This document shows, piece after piece, positions 1 to 7,162 of a DNA stretch of 11,772 nucleotides (its first letter is position 1; each line of letters begins with the position of its first letter). The stretch covers positions 1 to 11,772 of the forward strand of contig DBSW01000160.1 of the NCBI GenBank assembly GCA_002306745.1, given 5' to 3'. The position numbers and the translations under genes were made by a program. Source of the DNA: Dehalococcoidia bacterium UBA1332 (GTDB lineage Bacteria > Chloroflexota > Dehalococcoidia > Lucifugimonadales > Lucifugimonadaceae). A model generated the notes under the pieces. That model was not told where the DNA came from. It saw only the letters and a list, made by a program, of their open reading frames with translations, and searched no databases.

Positions 1-16
1 CACTAATGCCATATGA

Positions 17-62
17 GCTGCCTTCTGCCCGGCAAATTTCGGGCGGAAGGCAGCACGTTTTT
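17..62 (+). terminator. Rho-independent terminator hairpin, plus-strand orientation
   Basis: A 15-nt arm at 17-31 pairs with 40-54 around an 8-nt loop; the only imperfection is one G-U wobble. On the plus strand the stem is followed three bases later by five T (58-62), the classic intrinsic-terminator layout. It would therefore stop a rightward gene ending just left of this window. On the minus strand the same hairpin lies nine bases past the tmRNA CCA end but is not followed by a T-run, so it is only a weak candidate terminator for ssrA. It may still protect or mark the precursor 3' trailer. Confidence 0.7.
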
Positions 63-63
63 C

Positions 64-417
64 TGGTGGAGACGGGGGAGAGTCGAACTCCCCGTCCAGA
101 AAGGTTCCCGGTTTGACTTCTACGAGTGTAGCCGTCGGTGGATATCTCGTCGCCGCACCCGCCCCGTCGGCGTAGCAAATGCAGTGACTAGCTAGTGGAT
201 CCTTTGTTGTCCGTCACTAGCTACCCGAACAACGTAGCCCGGCATTTCATCTCTCGTTACCACCCCGCCAGGCTGGGGGTGACGCGAAAGTCACTGCGCT
301 TTAGGCAGCGAGAGCGAATTCTCGTTCGCCGTTTATTTTTTTGCCGCTTTTTACGTGGTGCACGGCGCCACGACCCGCAATCGAGCGGTGATCTTTCTGT
401 CGAAACCACGCGTCCCC
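64..417 (-). ncRNA. ssrA: Transfer-messenger RNA (tmRNA, 10Sa RNA)
   Basis: tmRNA enters ribosomes stalled on broken mRNA together with SmpB, accepts the nascent chain as an alanyl-tRNA mimic, and then templates a degradation tag. The 5' end at 417 (GGGGACG) pairs over seven bases with CGTCTCC, followed by discriminator A and an encoded CCA ending at 64. The third pair is G-U, the alanine identity element. A T-arm with a five-pair stem GGGAG/CTCCC and loop TTCGACT precedes the acceptor strand, and the 5' half carries the GGTTTCGACAG element. Just before the tag the sequence GTAAAAAGC matches the corresponding E. coli segment. Aligning there puts the resume codon at GGC (328-330), and the frame reads GEREFALAA then TAA (301-303). 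The length of 354 nt is normal for a one-piece tmRNA. The gene lies immediately downstream of smpB. Confidence 0.96.
301..330 (-). other. tmRNA tag-peptide reading frame (GEREFALAA)
   Basis: This is the internal message of the tmRNA: nine codons from GGC (328-330) to GCC (304-306), then TAA. The C-terminal ALAA is the usual ClpXP/ClpAP recognition end. The resume point was chosen by alignment to E. coli tmRNA upstream of its GCA resume codon. The frame is also open further 5' (K-K-I-N before the G), so a longer tag cannot be excluded from sequence alone, but the alignment favours nine codons. Confidence 0.8.
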
Positions 418-430
418 AAGTGTCTCGTTA

Positions 431-436
431 ATTCTA
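431..436 (-). promoter_or_regulatory. Possible -10 element for ssrA
   Basis: On the minus strand TAGAAT (five of six bases of the consensus TATAAT) ends 13 bases before the mature tmRNA 5' end. No convincing -35 box was found at 16-18 bp upstream. The precursor may instead start a few bases upstream of the mature end and be trimmed by RNase P, or come from smpB read-through. Weak call. Confidence 0.25.
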
Positions 437-540
437 TCTCCAAAAACTTAATAGCGAGAATGGTAGTTTATATGAAGGATAAATGTGGTCGTCCAAATAG
501 ACCAGATTTCGGATGCTCATAGTGAAAAGACAACTTTTTC

Positions 541-1011
541 TTATTGCATCCGTTGACGAATCGCTCTGTCAATCTCTCGTTTTGCATCACGTTCTTTTAT
601 AGTATTTCGGCGGTCTATCTGCCGCTTACCTTTTCCGACCCCGATTAACAATTTGGCGACTCGATTTTTGATGTATACCTTGAGCGGTATGATCGTTTGG
701 CCGTCTCTGTGAGCTTGATCTTGGAGATGTGCCAGTTGTTTTTTCTTTAAGAGTAATTTTCGTGCCCGGGTAGGTTCGTGCTGACCATAAATCCCCGCTG
801 GTGGGTAGTGGGGGATATGGGCGTTCTCAAGCCATGCCTCCCCATTTTTAATGTAAACATAACCTTCAGCAATAGTCATACGCCCTTCACGTGCAGATTT
901 AATTTCTGATCCTAGTAAGGCTATGCCAGCTTCAAATGTTTCGCCTATGGCATAGTCATAGCGGGCGCGCCTGTTGGTTGCGAGTGCGCGTTCTTTGGTG
1001 CTTTTTACCAT
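541..1011 (-). CDS. smpB: SsrA-binding protein SmpB
   Basis: This 156-residue protein binds the tRNA-like domain of tmRNA and brings it to the empty A site of stalled ribosomes. The sequence matches the family along its length: the conserved N-terminal segment NRRARYDY, the core IALLGSEIKSAREG, the HIPHYP stretch, and the KVYIKNRVAKLLIGVGKGK strand. It ends in the basic tail TIKERDAKREIDRAI, which becomes helical and probes the mRNA channel near the decoding centre. The length is typical. ATG at 1011 is the natural family start, although no Shine-Dalgarno site precedes it, as for several neighbours. The tmRNA gene follows 123 bp downstream on the same strand, so both partners of trans-translation are linked. 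Confidence 0.97.
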   Translation of the reverse strand: MVKSTKERALATNRRARYDYAIGETFEAGIALLGSEIKSAREGRMTIAEGYVYIKNGEAWLENAHIPHYPPAGIYGQHEPTRARKLLLKKKQLAHLQDQAHRDGQTIIPLKVYIKNRVAKLLIGVGKGKRQIDRRNTIKERDAKREIDRAIRQRMQ

Positions 1012-1150
1012 ATCGTTTAGTTTATTGGTGATTTTTTATTGTGGTATCGGTTACCCACTACAGGAATTGGGCAACATGACAACACATCCTATGGCGTTGG
1101 GTTATAGATGACAAGATTGACACCTGTGGCGATCATCGAACTCAACGGGA

Positions 1151-2452
1151 TCATCTGGGTTGTGAGATTTGGAAATCTAGCTGTTTTACGGCAGCATCGA
1201 TTTGTGGATCTCCCCCCGTTGCGGTCTGTGAATTCAGACCGGTGCCAGACTCTCGGTCAAACTCGACCAATACGTCAGGCTCGATACCTACTTCTTCAAT
1301 AAGTCGACCATTCGGGGTATACCATCGTCCAATAGTTAAGTAGACACCACCTCCATTGGACAGCCCCCTAAGAAGGTTTACACTCCCTTTTCCGAATGTG
1401 CTAGTTCCTATTACGACCGATCTGCCTTGGTCTTGAAGGGCACCGGTAAGTACTTCTGATCCACTCGCCGAAAAATTGTCAACTAGCGTTACAACTGGAA
1501 TATCAGGGTAATTTCCACCCTGTTTCACTTCCCAATTTTTACGCTCGCCGCGAGAGTTGACCTCGTAGGTGACTAACCCATCGTTCAGAAATTCTGAGGC
1601 GACGTTCACGGTTGCAGACAGGAGCCCACCAGGGTTTCCGCGAAGATCGAGGACAATCCCTTTTGCGCCTTCTTCGATAAGTTCATCTAGGCCTTTCCGC
1701 ATTTCGTTGACTGTTTCAGCGGTGAATGTATCGATCCTTACCCTTCCGTAATTGGTATCTGAGATCATATTGGTGCTTACACTGATCTCCGGTATTTCAC
1801 CTCGTACTATTGTTATGTCAACTGGGTCAAGGCTTCCCACATGCTCAACAGTAAGTACGACTTCTGTGCCTTCTTCTCCTCGAATGTTGTTTACTGCTTC
1901 TATGACACTCCATTCGAGAGCGTCCACACCGTCAACGGCCAGGATTCTGTCTCCAGCTTTAATGCCAGCTGCTTCAGCTGGAGAGTCTGGTAAAGGTCTT
2001 GTGATGATCACGCCGTTGAGATCAGGAGCTGGTTCGACCTGAGCACCGATTCCAAAAAATTTTCCTTGAAAACTAGCCTGGTCAATTTGAAAAGTTTCGG
2101 GTCGAACGTAAGAAGTATAGCGATCATTAAGGGCGTCGAGCATTCCGACTACAGCGGCTTCAGCAAGGGTATCTGGATCGATTTCATTCCGAGCGACGTA
2201 TTCTTTCATAAGGATCGAATAAGCCTCCCAGACAATTCCAAGACCATCTGGGACGTCTGAAGGCTGGTTAGCAATCGGTTGTGGCGTCGGAGTGGCTATC
2301 GTACCGTTTGAGAGGATTAAGGGCTCGCGGTCATCTGGTGCAGTAGTCCCGTCTTGAGCGCTGCAGGCTATGTTAGCCATTATAAAAATGACAGAGCATA
2401 TTAAGATCTGGATTATTTTTGAGGAGCCTGATCGATTAGAGGATAGATTCAT
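1151..2452 (-). CDS. Secreted C-terminal processing protease, S41 family with PDZ domain
   Basis: This 433-residue extracytoplasmic serine protease belongs to the CtpA/CtpB (carboxyl-terminal processing) group. Residues 11-29 form a hydrophobic export segment ending in NIAC. Cys30 could be a lipidated cysteine, but the -3 residue is Asn rather than Leu, so the lipobox is imperfect. A linker rich in Thr, Pro and Asp follows, then a helical region around 70-115. The PDZ domain spans about 130-215 (GIGAQVE and the typical GIKAGDRILAVDG turn). The protease core contains the RGNPGG strand, the nucleophile Ser330 in SASGSE and the general-base Lys355 in GKGSVN; the 25-residue spacing is that of the family. 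Its substrate cannot be read from the sequence. A 251-bp gap lies upstream and a 139-bp gap separates it from smpB, so it may be its own transcription unit. Confidence 0.93.
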   Translation of the reverse strand: MNLSSNRSGSSKIIQILICSVIFIMANIACSAQDGTTAPDDREPLILSNGTIATPTPQPIANQPSDVPDGLGIVWEAYSILMKEYVARNEIDPDTLAEAAVVGMLDALNDRYTSYVRPETFQIDQASFQGKFFGIGAQVEPAPDLNGVIITRPLPDSPAEAAGIKAGDRILAVDGVDALEWSVIEAVNNIRGEEGTEVVLTVEHVGSLDPVDITIVRGEIPEISVSTNMISDTNYGRVRIDTFTAETVNEMRKGLDELIEEGAKGIVLDLRGNPGGLLSATVNVASEFLNDGLVTYEVNSRGERKNWEVKQGGNYPDIPVVTLVDNFSASGSEVLTGALQDQGRSVVIGTSTFGKGSVNLLRGLSNGGGVYLTIGRWYTPNGRLIEEVGIEPDVLVEFDRESGTGLNSQTATGGDPQIDAAVKQLDFQISQPR

Positions 2453-2703
2453 GTCACCGAAAATTTCAATTATGTGTAAAGTAACGTCGAAAAATTGATA
2501 TTCAAATCAAAATCACCGCACAATGAGGATACGCTAGGGCGAATCAAATCGTTGCAGTCATTTAGGCTGAATTCGACATATACATCGGATTACGATATTA
2601 GTTGTTGAGTTCAAACCACCACCCCGTACTTTACATAACAACGATAGTGCGACACGCGATATATAACATCACCGCCCGCCCTGCAGCGGAGGGAAACAAG
2701 GTT

Positions 2704-3882
2704 TTATACTTCGTGTAACGAAAGATCAGAAAAGTATTCAACTTCCTCGTGCGATATCACGGCTTCAATAGAAGTCCTGAGCTCTTTGATGCCCCAAGCT
2801 TTTATCGCAGAGGTTGTGACGATGCGTGAAAAATCGGCAATGTCTATGTCGTTTACTATCTTGCTGTCTAACGGATCGTTGGATGCGGTTGCTACAAGGT
2901 CAAGCTTGTTGAGCACCAGAATTTTCGGTGTGTCGCCTACTCCCATATTCGAAAGTTGATCGGAAACAACTTGCATCTGGTCAATGGCGTATGGACTTGA
3001 TACGTCAACAACCTGAAGTAACAGATGTGCTTCCACTACTTCGTCTAGAGTTGCTCGAAAAGCGGCTACTAGGATAGGTGGAAGTTTGTGTACAAATCCT
3101 ACTGTGTCGCTGATGGTTGCTCTAGTGCCGTCTGGTAGCCACATGTTTCTCGTGGTTGTATCAAGCGTAGAGAACAGTTGGTTTCGTTCTATAACTTCAG
3201 AACTTGTTATCCTGTTAAATATGGCTGATTTGCCAGCGTTGGTGTATCCGACAAGAGAAATAATCTTATCTTTTCCGCGTGTTCTTTGAATCCTCTGCTG
3301 ATTTCTCTGGGACTGAACTTGTGAAATTTCTTTTTTGACTCTAGATAGCTTGCGTCGTACAAGTCGTCGATCAGTTTCAATTTGGGTCTCACCCGGACCT
3401 CTAGTACCTACACCACCTCCAAGTCGTTCTAGGTGCGACCACTGTCCGGCAAGCCGCGGTAGAAGGTATTCCGTTTGAGCGAGGTCTATTTGTAGTCGAC
3501 CTTCACGTGATCGTGCCCTTTGGGCAAAGACGTCGAGTATTAACGCCGTACGATCGATCACCTTAACGCCAAGTTTGTCTTCAAGAGTTTTCTGTTGGTT
3601 TGGTGTGAGTTCATCATCGAATATCGTAGTATCGATTTCGAGCTGTTTTACTTTTCGTTTGAGCTCTTCGATCTTACCTTTACCGATATATGTTGGAGAT
3701 GGCCGATTCATAGTCTGGGTTAGACGCGCTACAGGGTTCGCCCCTGCTGCCCGCGCCAATTCAGAAAGCTCAGCGAGTGAGTCTTCGAGTGACCAATAAT
3801 CACTGGCACTACGGATATGTACACCCACTAATATGGCTCGTTCTCGAAACGGACCTGTTGAGTATGTTCGGTGTTTTGCCAT
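2704..3882 (-). CDS. hflX: Ribosome-associated GTPase HflX
   Basis: HflX is a translational GTPase that binds the 50S E/P site region and splits stalled or stressed 70S ribosomes. The 392-residue protein shows an N-terminal HflX domain (about 10-130, with PSPTYIGKGK near 61-70), a helical linker carrying the family signature GVGTRGPGETQIETDRR (157-173), and a coiled basic segment to about 205. The G domain follows: G1 GYTNAGKS (212-219), DTVGF (259-263) and NKLD. A short C-terminal region completes it. The length is ordinary for bacteria other than enterics. The gene starts 30 bp after the aminotransferase gene ends, without a clear ribosome binding site, which suggests co-transcription. miaA lies two genes upstream; miaA and hflX are also near neighbours in E. 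coli. Confidence 0.97.
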   Translation of the reverse strand: MAKHRTYSTGPFRERAILVGVHIRSASDYWSLEDSLAELSELARAAGANPVARLTQTMNRPSPTYIGKGKIEELKRKVKQLEIDTTIFDDELTPNQQKTLEDKLGVKVIDRTALILDVFAQRARSREGRLQIDLAQTEYLLPRLAGQWSHLERLGGGVGTRGPGETQIETDRRLVRRKLSRVKKEISQVQSQRNQQRIQRTRGKDKIISLVGYTNAGKSAIFNRITSSEVIERNQLFSTLDTTTRNMWLPDGTRATISDTVGFVHKLPPILVAAFRATLDEVVEAHLLLQVVDVSSPYAIDQMQVVSDQLSNMGVGDTPKILVLNKLDLVATASNDPLDSKIVNDIDIADFSRIVTTSAIKAWGIKELRTSIEAVISHEEVEYFSDLSLHEV

Positions 3883-3912
3883 ATTGTTGATATGGGTTCT
3901 TACAAAGTTTAC

Positions 3913-5091
3913 TTACGCATTGACTCGAATTTTAGCGAGCCTTCGTAAACCTTCATCGATTTGATCATCTGGGATGGTTAGCGATAGCCGTATATATCCT
4001 TCACCACCAGGACCATAGCCGTTTCCTGGTGTGACGACTACATCTGCATCATCCAGAAGTTTTTGTGCGAACTCGGCTGAAGTGTAACCCTCTGGTATTG
4101 GTGTCCAAATGTAAAGTGCTCCTTTAGGGGCTACTGCTGGCACTCCAATTTCGTTAAGCGTTGCCACCACTTTGTCTCGGCGCTTTTGATAGACCTCGTT
4201 ATTTTTATCAAGCCATGAAGAAGGCAAATTAAGAGCAGCTATCCCCATTTCTTGATTAGCCTGTGATAAACCGGAGTCAATGTTTGACTTTACGCGCATT
4301 AAAGCGTTTACCATATCTCTGTTGCCTGCTGCAAAGCCTACGCGCCAGCCTGTCATATTTGCTGTTTTTGATAACGAATGGAATTCCATAGCAATTTCCA
4401 TCGCTCCGTCAACTTGTAAAACGCTTGGTGCCACATATCCATCGTAGGTAACTTCGGTGTAAGCCGCATCGTGGAGTAGCGCTATGTCATATTCTTTGCA
4501 GTATTGAACAGCTTCCTGAAAGAAACTCATTGGCGCTATTGCCCCCGTTGGATTATTTGGATAGTTGATCCATAGAGTCTTTGCTTTTTTCGCAATATCG
4601 GTTGGAATTTCACTAAAGTCAACCAGATAATCTTTTTCTTCTTTTAGTGTGGCAAAATGGGTGGTGCCGCCTGCAAACATTGTGCCGATCTCATAAACCG
4701 GATATGCAGGGTCTGGGCTTATCGAGATGTCTCCAGGGTCGATAAAGCATAGAGCTGCGTGTGCTATGCCTTCTTTTGCGCCGATCAAGTTGATAACTTC
4801 GGTCTCAGGATCAATATGTACGTCAAACCGATCCTTGTAGAATTTTGCTGCTCTAGCTCGGAATTCAGGTAACCCTTCGCTTTCTGGGTACCTGTGATTA
4901 GCAGGATTTTTCGCTCCATCGTAAAGAGCATCCAGTACTGGCTGAGGAGTATGCATGTCCGGATCGCCTATTCCAAACGAGATCACGTCAATCCCCTGCT
5001 CTTTTTTCTTAGCGATTGCACGAGAAATACCTACGAAAAGATATGGCGGGAGATTTTCAACGCGTTCAGCAAATTTCATTAGTTTTTCCAT
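3913..5091 (-). CDS. dapL: LL-diaminopimelate aminotransferase (DapL-type, class I/II PLP enzyme)
   Basis: This 392-residue fold-type I aminotransferase probably converts tetrahydrodipicolinate directly to LL-2,6-diaminopimelate with glutamate as donor, bypassing the succinyl or acetyl branch. Visible features are the substrate-arm motif GIGDPDMHTP (40-49), NHRYPESEG near 65-73, NYPNNPTG (176-183), the DAAYTEVTYDGY segment and the PLP lysine Lys242 in SLSKTANMTGWRVGF. A C-terminal TPGNGYGPGGEGYIRLSL carries the carboxylate-binding Arg. These segments resemble the DapL group rather than plain aspartate aminotransferases, but specificity in this superfamily is hard to assign by eye. The main support is dapF immediately upstream, which would use LL-DAP. 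The start at 5091 lacks a Shine-Dalgarno site; Met5 is an alternative start. A possible promoter lies at 5119-5147. Confidence 0.85.
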   Translation of the reverse strand: MEKLMKFAERVENLPPYLFVGISRAIAKKKEQGIDVISFGIGDPDMHTPQPVLDALYDGAKNPANHRYPESEGLPEFRARAAKFYKDRFDVHIDPETEVINLIGAKEGIAHAALCFIDPGDISISPDPAYPVYEIGTMFAGGTTHFATLKEEKDYLVDFSEIPTDIAKKAKTLWINYPNNPTGAIAPMSFFQEAVQYCKEYDIALLHDAAYTEVTYDGYVAPSVLQVDGAMEIAMEFHSLSKTANMTGWRVGFAAGNRDMVNALMRVKSNIDSGLSQANQEMGIAALNLPSSWLDKNNEVYQKRRDKVVATLNEIGVPAVAPKGALYIWTPIPEGYTSAEFAQKLLDDADVVVTPGNGYGPGGEGYIRLSLTIPDDQIDEGLRRLAKIRVNA

Positions 5092-5118
5092 GTTGGTTTT
5101 GTTTATTAGTAATTTAAA

Positions 5119-5147
5119 GTTGTAATCAAATAAATCTTAAAAGACAA
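5119..5147 (-). promoter_or_regulatory. Candidate sigma70-type promoter for the aminotransferase-hflX unit
   Basis: Minus-strand TTGTCT (5142-5147) and TACAAC (5119-5124) each match four of six consensus bases and are separated by exactly 17 bp. They lie in the 105-bp dapF/aminotransferase gap, 27 bp upstream of the start codon. The region is AT-rich, so chance matches are likely; the optimal spacing and position are the only support. Confidence 0.35.
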
Positions 5148-5196
5148 GCGGATCATTATTTGATCTTTGTTCCGTGTTGACAGATGCGTTCGTTTA

Positions 5197-6051
5197 TTAG
5201 CCAGGCCAAACACCTGTAAACACTTCAACCGCAGGTCCCTCCAAAAACGCTTCTCCTGCTTCATTCCAGGAAATTCGAAGGACCCCTCCATCTACAATGA
5301 CGTCTACTTCGTCATCAACTAAGCCGTGAGCGCGTGCTGCAGATGCTGAGGCCGTTGAGCCAGTGCCAGAAGACATAGTTTCACCAGCTCCCCGTTCGAA
5401 TATCCGGGCTCGTATCTTAGATCTGTCGATGACATTAACTATTTCGAAATTTATCCGGTTAGGAAATAATTCGTGGTGTTCGACATGTGGCCCAATATCT
5501 ACGAGAGGAAATTGTTCAACAGGTTCGTCCATAATTGCAACTGCATGTGGGTTCCCGACAGCAAGACATGTGACATCTAATTGGCGACCACCAGCTTGGA
5601 TCGGATAATTCTTAATAATTTCTAGTCCACCAGTCATATTTGTTTCTACTGGTATTTCGGAAGGAACAAATGTAGGTACTCCCATTGCCACTTTAGCTGC
5701 CACCATCTTGTCGCCTTCCATAGTTGGCCACACAGTTCGTATACCCCCTTCTGTTTGAACAGTTAAAGCTCCGGCCTCTGGCGTAGCAATCTTGCGGTCA
5801 ATCACAAATTTTGCAAAAAGTCGTATTCCATTACCACTCATTTCTGCCTCTGACCCGTCAGGGTTATATACCCGCATTCTGATTTGGGCATCTTCAGCGT
5901 TTTGCACCAGGACAATACCGTCAGATCCCACACCGAAAGCGATACGGCTCATTTCTTTTGAAAGAGTCCCCCAATCGCGGTCAATACCTCGACCATCTAC
6001 AGCTATGTAGTCGTTCCCCGCCCCGTGCAATTTAGTGAACTTTACAGTCAT
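5197..6051 (-). CDS. dapF: Diaminopimelate epimerase-like protein, catalytic Cys pair replaced by Ser
   Basis: DapF interconverts LL- and meso-diaminopimelate, supplying the precursor of lysine and, where present, peptidoglycan. The 284-residue protein is a full-length family member: FTKLHGAGNDY at the N terminus, SDGI near 43-46, the first active-site loop around 66-77 (GSEAEMSGNGIR), the GNPHA motif at 166-170, NRINFEIV, and the second loop FERGAGETMSSGTG (218-231). In characterised DapF both loops carry a catalytic cysteine (MCGNG and ACGTG). Here they are Ser72 (codon AGT) and Ser228 (codon TCT). The only cysteine in the protein is Cys162, just before GNPHA. All substrate-binding context is otherwise intact, so it is either an unusual epimerase or a relative with altered chemistry. 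The start has a good GGAG ribosome site (6057-6060). The aminotransferase gene downstream supports a role in the DAP pathway. Confidence 0.9.
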   Translation of the reverse strand: MTVKFTKLHGAGNDYIAVDGRGIDRDWGTLSKEMSRIAFGVGSDGIVLVQNAEDAQIRMRVYNPDGSEAEMSGNGIRLFAKFVIDRKIATPEAGALTVQTEGGIRTVWPTMEGDKMVAAKVAMGVPTFVPSEIPVETNMTGGLEIIKNYPIQAGGRQLDVTCLAVGNPHAVAIMDEPVEQFPLVDIGPHVEHHELFPNRINFEIVNVIDRSKIRARIFERGAGETMSSGTGSTASASAARAHGLVDDEVDVIVDGGVLRISWNEAGEAFLEGPAVEVFTGVWPG

Positions 6052-6056
6052 TTTTT

Positions 6057-6072
6057 CTCCAAATTAGTTTGG
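6057..6072 (-). promoter_or_regulatory. dapF ribosome binding site overlapping a small hairpin
   Basis: The strongest Shine-Dalgarno site among the minus-strand genes here, GGAG followed by six bases to the ATG, is the complement of 6057-6060. Immediately upstream CCAAA-CTAA-TTTGG (6059-6072) can fold into a five-pair stem whose 3' arm includes the GG of that site. The stem is short and A/U-rich, so any effect on initiation would be modest; this is inference from the sequence alone. Confidence 0.4.
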
Positions 6073-6079
6073 TACTAAT

Positions 6080-6106
6080 ATTCTATTGTCATATAAATTC
6101 TATTGT
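6080..6106. repeat. Two direct copies of a 10-bp motif, 17-bp period, upstream of dapF
   Basis: ATTCTATTGT occurs identically at 6080-6089 and 6097-6106 (minus strand ACAATAGAAT). The 17-bp period is not far from two helical turns. The pair lies about 30-55 bp upstream of the dapF start, where a promoter would be expected, and each minus-strand copy contains TAGAAT, a fair -10 match. It could be a tandem regulator site, a pair of overlapping promoter elements, or a chance duplication in AT-rich DNA. Confidence 0.4.
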
Positions 6107-6189
6107 TCAAATTGCGAAAGTGCGATAACAATTTTATGAAGGGATTTTGCTGTGTAAATAAGCCTGAACTATGATCGTAATTTGACAAT

Positions 6190-7137
6190 TTATTTAGTTG
6201 CGATCCAGTCATGTACGTGCTGTATGATCGATTTGCGGGTATTGAAATCATTGTTTGTGACGTTGAACCAGGTGATACGATCGTCGTCATGACGGAACCA
6301 GTTAGCTTGTTGTCGAATCAGTCGATTAGTTGCAACCGTTGTTAGGCGAACCGCCTCATCGAGGTCGTAGTCCCCATTGATATGGCCGAGCATTTGTTTG
6401 TATCCGATCCCGCTCATAGCTCGATCACTACTGGTAAGTCCAATGTCGTGTAAATGCTGAACTTCCTCCACCCAACCTTTGTGCTTCATATATTCGATTC
6501 GCTTGATCACACGTTTGTGTAAAATCTTTCGGTCGACCGTGAGCCCGATCACTAAGGAATCGTACGGTGGATCATCGGGTTTGTTCTGAAGCGTGATGGA
6601 ATTATGCGCATCGTGAGTAAGTCTCTCCATTGCTCGCACTACCCGCCTAGGGTTGGAAAGATCAGTTCTGTTTGCAATTTCGGGGGCAGTTTCGTTGAGC
6701 TGTTCTGCAAGGTACTCAATGCCGCGTGATTCAATTATCGATTCAAGTTCAGCTCTGAGGTCAGGGTCAGGTTCGATTTCAGGCACATTCCACCCTTCGA
6801 GTAGTGCCCATACGTATTGACCAGATCCGCCCACAATTATTGGTAGATTTCCTCTTGAAATGATCTCGACAACTGCTTGGCGCGCCGCCTTAAGGTGCTC
6901 AGCGAGGCTATATTGTTCGTTAGGGTCTAGAATGTCGATAAGGTGATGGGTTATTCCGCGTCTTTCCTTTATGTTTGGTTTCGCAGTGGCAACATCCATT
7001 CCGCGATAGAACAATCTTGAATCGCAGTTGATAATTTCACCGTCTAAACTTTCTGCGATATCTAAGCTAAATTGCGTCTTTCCTGTTGCGGTAGCTCCTA
7101 CCATGCCAACAAGGTGGGGTTTGGGATTTGAACTCAA
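6190..7137 (-). CDS. miaA: tRNA dimethylallyltransferase MiaA
   Basis: MiaA transfers the dimethylallyl group of DMAPP to N6 of A37 in tRNAs that read codons starting with U. The 315-residue protein is complete: P-loop GATATGKT (14-21), the DSRLFYRGMDVATAKP segment (39-54), HHLIDILDPNEQYSLAEH, VGGSGQYVWALLEG, the NPRRVVRAMER stretch and the C-terminal GIGYKQMLGHI and RQQANWFRHD motifs. In the 39-45 segment the usual Gln-Val (DSxQVYR) is Leu-Phe; the significance is unclear. The frame starts with TTG at 7135-7137, which places the P-loop at the usual distance from the N terminus. The only nearby alternative is ATG at residue 12, which would leave almost nothing before the P-loop. It begins 25 bp after tpiA ends, so the two are probably co-transcribed. 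Confidence 0.96.
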   Translation of the reverse strand: MSSNPKPHLVGMVGATATGKTQFSLDIAESLDGEIINCDSRLFYRGMDVATAKPNIKERRGITHHLIDILDPNEQYSLAEHLKAARQAVVEIISRGNLPIIVGGSGQYVWALLEGWNVPEIEPDPDLRAELESIIESRGIEYLAEQLNETAPEIANRTDLSNPRRVVRAMERLTHDAHNSITLQNKPDDPPYDSLVIGLTVDRKILHKRVIKRIEYMKHKGWVEEVQHLHDIGLTSSDRAMSGIGYKQMLGHINGDYDLDEAVRLTTVATNRLIRQQANWFRHDDDRITWFNVTNNDFNTRKSIIQHVHDWIATK

Positions 7138-7162
7138 GTTGTTTTGCCGGTCTAAACCAATA

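Noticed and set aside
13..431. Two rightward open frames (13-195 and 195-431)
   Set aside because: They lie over the tmRNA gene and its trailer on the opposite strand; base pairing and tag structure explain this sequence and the peptides resemble nothing.
2495..2510. TTGAT-6-ATCAA dyad upstream of the protease gene
   Set aside because: Five-base arms in AT-rich DNA are expected by chance and no matching promoter boxes with good spacing were found.
2680..2703. GC-rich patch after hflX as a possible terminator
   Set aside because: Only a four-pair stem (CCGC/GCGG) can be drawn and no T-run follows on the minus strand.
5152..5166. GATCA-TTATT-TGATC inverted repeat between dapF and the aminotransferase gene
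   Set aside because: The five-pair stem is weak and lacks a following T-run on the minus strand, so it is not a convincing terminator.
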